Translations under genes and position numbers: made by a program
Notes under the pieces: model-generated
Seen by the model: the letters and a program-made list of their open reading frames with translations, nothing else
The model's database searches: none
Told to the model about the DNA's origin: nothing
Shown here: positions 62,180-64,000 of the stretch, one piece after another
How positions within the stretch are numbered: the first letter of the stretch is position 1
Layout of the letters: each line of letters opens with the position of its first letter
Assembly: GCF_001187915.1 (NCBI RefSeq)
Contig: NZ_LGIU01000058.1
Coordinates: 55,198-119,197, forward strand
DNA: 64,000 nt
Direction: 5' to 3'
Source of the DNA: Arthrobacter sp. RIT-PI-e
GTDB taxonomy: Bacteria > Actinomycetota > Actinomycetes > Actinomycetales > Micrococcaceae

Positions 62180-62221
62180 ACACGAGGAAGCCCCGGACCA
62201 TGGTCCGGGGCTTCCTCGTGT
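62180..62221. terminator. bidirectional terminator cysE / gnd
   Basis: A perfectly self-complementary 42-base sequence (centre CCATGG, 62198-62203) between converging genes. Confidence 0.88.
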
Positions 62222-62233
62222 CGCGGGTCTGGA

Positions 62234-63688
62234 TCAGTGGGTGTCCACGGCCTCGACCTCGCGGCGGTCCTCGCCCCACATGACGTGGAAGGTGCCCTCG
62301 GTGTCCACCCGGTTGTAGGTGTGGGCGCCGAAGAGGTCACGCAGCCCCTGGGTGAGTGCGGCGGGCAGGCGCTTGCGGCGCAGGCCGTCGTAGTAGGCCA
62401 GCGACGAGGAGAACACGGGGACGGGGATGCCCAGCTGCACGGCGGTCGCCACCACGCGGCGCCACGCCGGGACCGCCCCGGCGATGGCCTCGGCGAAGGC
62501 CGGGGCCAGCAGGAGGTTCGCCGGGCGCTCGTCCGCCACGGCGTAGGCCTTCATGATGTCGTCGAGCAGCTCCGCCCGGATGATGCAGCCGGCGCGCCAG
62601 AGCGAGGCGATCTCGTCCAGCTTCAGGTCCCAGCCGTACTCCGCGGCCGTGGCGGTGAGCATGTCGATGCCCTGGGCGTAGCTGACCAGCTTGGAGGCGT
62701 AGAGAGCCTGGCGGACGTCCTCCACGAAGTCCTCGGGCAGCTCCACCGTGTCCTCGTGCCCCTGCAGCACCTCCTGTGCCAGGACGCGCTGCTCCGTCTG
62801 CGAGGACAGGGCGCGGGCGAACACGGACTCCGCGATGCCCGACGTCGGGGATCCCAGGGCCAGGGCGGACACCACCGTCCACCGACCGGTGCCCTTCTGC
62901 CCGGCGGAGTCCACGACGACGTCGATGAAGGGCTTGCCCGTGCGCTCGTCCGTGTGGCCGAGTACCTCGGCAGTAATCTCGATGAGGAACGAGGACAGGG
63001 TACCGGTGTTCCATTCGGTGAAGATCTCGGCCTGCTCCGCGGGCTCGATCCCGGCGCCGGAGCGCAGGAGGTCGAACGCCTCGCCGATGACCTGCATGTC
63101 GGCGTACTCGATGCCGTTGTGCACCATCTTCACGAAGTGACCGGCGCCGTCGGTGCCGATCCAGCGGCAGCAGGGTTCGCCGTCGTACTTCGCGGAGATC
63201 TTCTCGAGCATGGGGCCGAGGGAGTCGTAGGACTCACGCGAGCCACCGGGCATGATCGAGGGACCCAGCAGGGCGCCCTCCTCGCCGCCGGACACACCGA
63301 CGCCCACGAAGTGCAGGTCCTGCGCGGAGAGGGCGGCCTCCCGGCGGCGCGTGTCCTCGAAGTGCGAGTTCCCGCCGTCGATCACGATGTCACCGGGCTC
63401 CAGCAGCGGGGCGAGCTGCTCGATCACCGAGTCCACGGGCGCACCCGCCTTCACCATGATCAGCACGCGGCGCGGCTTCTCCAGGGAGTCCACGAGCTCC
63501 TGCAGGGACTCGGTGCGGATGAACTCGCCGTCCTCGCCGTGCTTGGCCAGCAGGGCGTCCGTCTTCTCGACGGACCGGTTGTGCAGGGCCACCGTGTAGC
63601 CGTTGCGGGCGAGGTTGCGGGCGAGGTTCGCCCCCATCACTGCAAGGCCCGTGACACCGATCTGTGCACTCACTATGTTCTCCGTCAT
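62234..63688 (-). CDS. gnd: 6-phosphogluconate dehydrogenase, NADP-dependent, decarboxylating
   Basis: 484 residues from ATG 63688. Oxidative pentose phosphate enzyme. Rossmann start IGVTGLAVMGANLARNLA with HNRS for NADP specificity, the IDGGNSHFEDT loop, GVGVSGGEEGALLGPSIMPGG, the catalytic Lys in GHFVKMVHNGIEY, and the C-terminal RAGCIIRA. Length matches the homodimeric long form. It supplies NADPH, which the reductases and Msr enzymes nearby use indirectly. Rpi (rpiB) in this window acts next in the same pathway. Confidence 0.96.
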   Translation of the reverse strand: MTENIVSAQIGVTGLAVMGANLARNLARNGYTVALHNRSVEKTDALLAKHGEDGEFIRTESLQELVDSLEKPRRVLIMVKAGAPVDSVIEQLAPLLEPGDIVIDGGNSHFEDTRRREAALSAQDLHFVGVGVSGGEEGALLGPSIMPGGSRESYDSLGPMLEKISAKYDGEPCCRWIGTDGAGHFVKMVHNGIEYADMQVIGEAFDLLRSGAGIEPAEQAEIFTEWNTGTLSSFLIEITAEVLGHTDERTGKPFIDVVVDSAGQKGTGRWTVVSALALGSPTSGIAESVFARALSSQTEQRVLAQEVLQGHEDTVELPEDFVEDVRQALYASKLVSYAQGIDMLTATAAEYGWDLKLDEIASLWRAGCIIRAELLDDIMKAYAVADERPANLLLAPAFAEAIAGAVPAWRRVVATAVQLGIPVPVFSSSLAYYDGLRRKRLPAALTQGLRDLFGAHTYNRVDTEGTFHVMWGEDRREVEAVDTH

Positions 63689-64000
63689 CTGTCAGCTGCG
63701 TGCCCGGCGTTCTCCACCCCGGTGCTGCCGAGGTGTCGCCGCACGTTCCATCCGGTCGCTTTCACACTATTACCGCCGGGGGTCCACTGCCACCTGCATG
63801 ACGCCGCCTCCTCCTCGGGGCGCGTGGCGTTCCTCCGATCGGCGGTGGGCTCCTGCGGTAGGGCCCGCACCGGGCGCGCTGGGCCGCTGGTGCCATCCGT
63901 GAAAGAATGATAAGGGCTGGCTCTTTTACCCATCTCCGAGCCCCCGCGACTGCAGGCAAACCCGTAGGCCCGCTTCTGCTTGGAAAACAAATAAATGTAC
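63689..64000. other. region upstream of gnd to the window end
   Basis: 312 bases without a supported gene. It contains the candidate gnd promoter near 63764. The last 30 bases turn AT-rich (AAACAAATAAATG), which may be the start of another regulatory region. A 101-codon minus-strand frame here has no ribosome site and random composition, and is not called. Confidence 0.5.
63764..63769 (-). promoter_or_regulatory. candidate -10 of gnd
   Basis: Minus-strand TAGTGT (within GGTAATAGTGTG), giving a leader of about 70 bases. Confidence 0.4.

Noticed and set aside
63689..64000. Possible riboswitch upstream of gnd or at the window end
   Set aside because: I looked for T-box, cobalamin, ydaO-type and M-box core motifs and found none.

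Overview
The window is chromosomal DNA from a very GC-rich actinobacterium. The best fit is Micrococcales, probably Micrococcaceae (Arthrobacter-like). Reasons: high G+C third positions; many GTG and TTG starts; a mycothiol-type oxidoreductase; MptB mannosyltransferase; a bacterial type A RNase P RNA; and the order valS/folC, gap, clpX-clpP2-clpP1-tig, nei-rpiB, pepN, truncated haemoglobin, orn, which parallels the M. tuberculosis Rv2447c-Rv2470 neighbourhood. No phage, insertion sequence, CRISPR array or secondary-metabolite cluster is visible. This is a dense housekeeping region.

Layout. 1-5.8 kb: end of sufE, an alpha/beta hydrolase, a Usp-like protein, msrB, threonine aldolase, DUF3000, and ribonuclease D with an apparent frameshift. 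5.8-9.3 kb: fadA-fadB beta-oxidation operon behind a perfect palindromic operator. 9.4-11.3 kb: methyltransferase and aldo/keto reductase. 11.4-17.3 kb (minus strand): ileS-folC-DUF4233-ndk operon under a T-box leader. 17.4-25.3 kb: accessory metabolism (cytochrome P450, quinone reductase, truncated MarR regulator, SDR, SulP transporter, GNAT, hydrolase). 25.3-30.5 kb: valS, mycothiol-dependent DsbA-like reductase, gap. 30.5-36.8 kb: the proteostasis block clpX, clpP2, clpP1, tig (minus), tRNA-Pro and tRNA-Gly, nei-type glycosylase and rpiB. 37-41.3 kb: pepN and a translationally coupled osmC-mscS-globin trio. 41.3-47.1 kb: nucleotidyltransferase, two uncharacterised proteins, two thioesterases, ettA. 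47.2-52.1 kb: lipoprotein, ssb paralogue, tRNA-Arg, DUF3224, mptB, orn, tRNA-His. 52.2-55.3 kb: acyl-CoA dehydrogenase, def, MFS exporter. 55.3-56.3 kb: a possible small RNA and rnpB. 56.4-64 kb: yaaA, an RNase H-VOC fusion, a zinc-ribbon-family protein, frameshifted nif3, msrA, cysK-cysE, gnd.

Regulation can be read directly in many places. About fifteen genes start six or seven bases after a TANNNT-like -10 element, which predicts leaderless mRNAs. Three thiol or methionine repair genes (msrB, the mycothiol-dependent reductase, msrA) carry GGAAT-N18-GTT-like promoters, as expected for a SigH/SigR disulfide-stress sigma factor. A ClgR-type site lies upstream of clpP1. Convergent gene pairs are separated by long perfect hairpins.

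I found no clearly new multi-gene system. The most interesting items are the RNase H-VOC fusion, a well-formed orphan promoter followed by a hairpin between the MFS gene and rnpB (possible small RNA), the matched msrA/msrB promoters, and the leaderless cohort. Frameshifts in rnd and nif3 lie in G/C runs and may be assembly errors.
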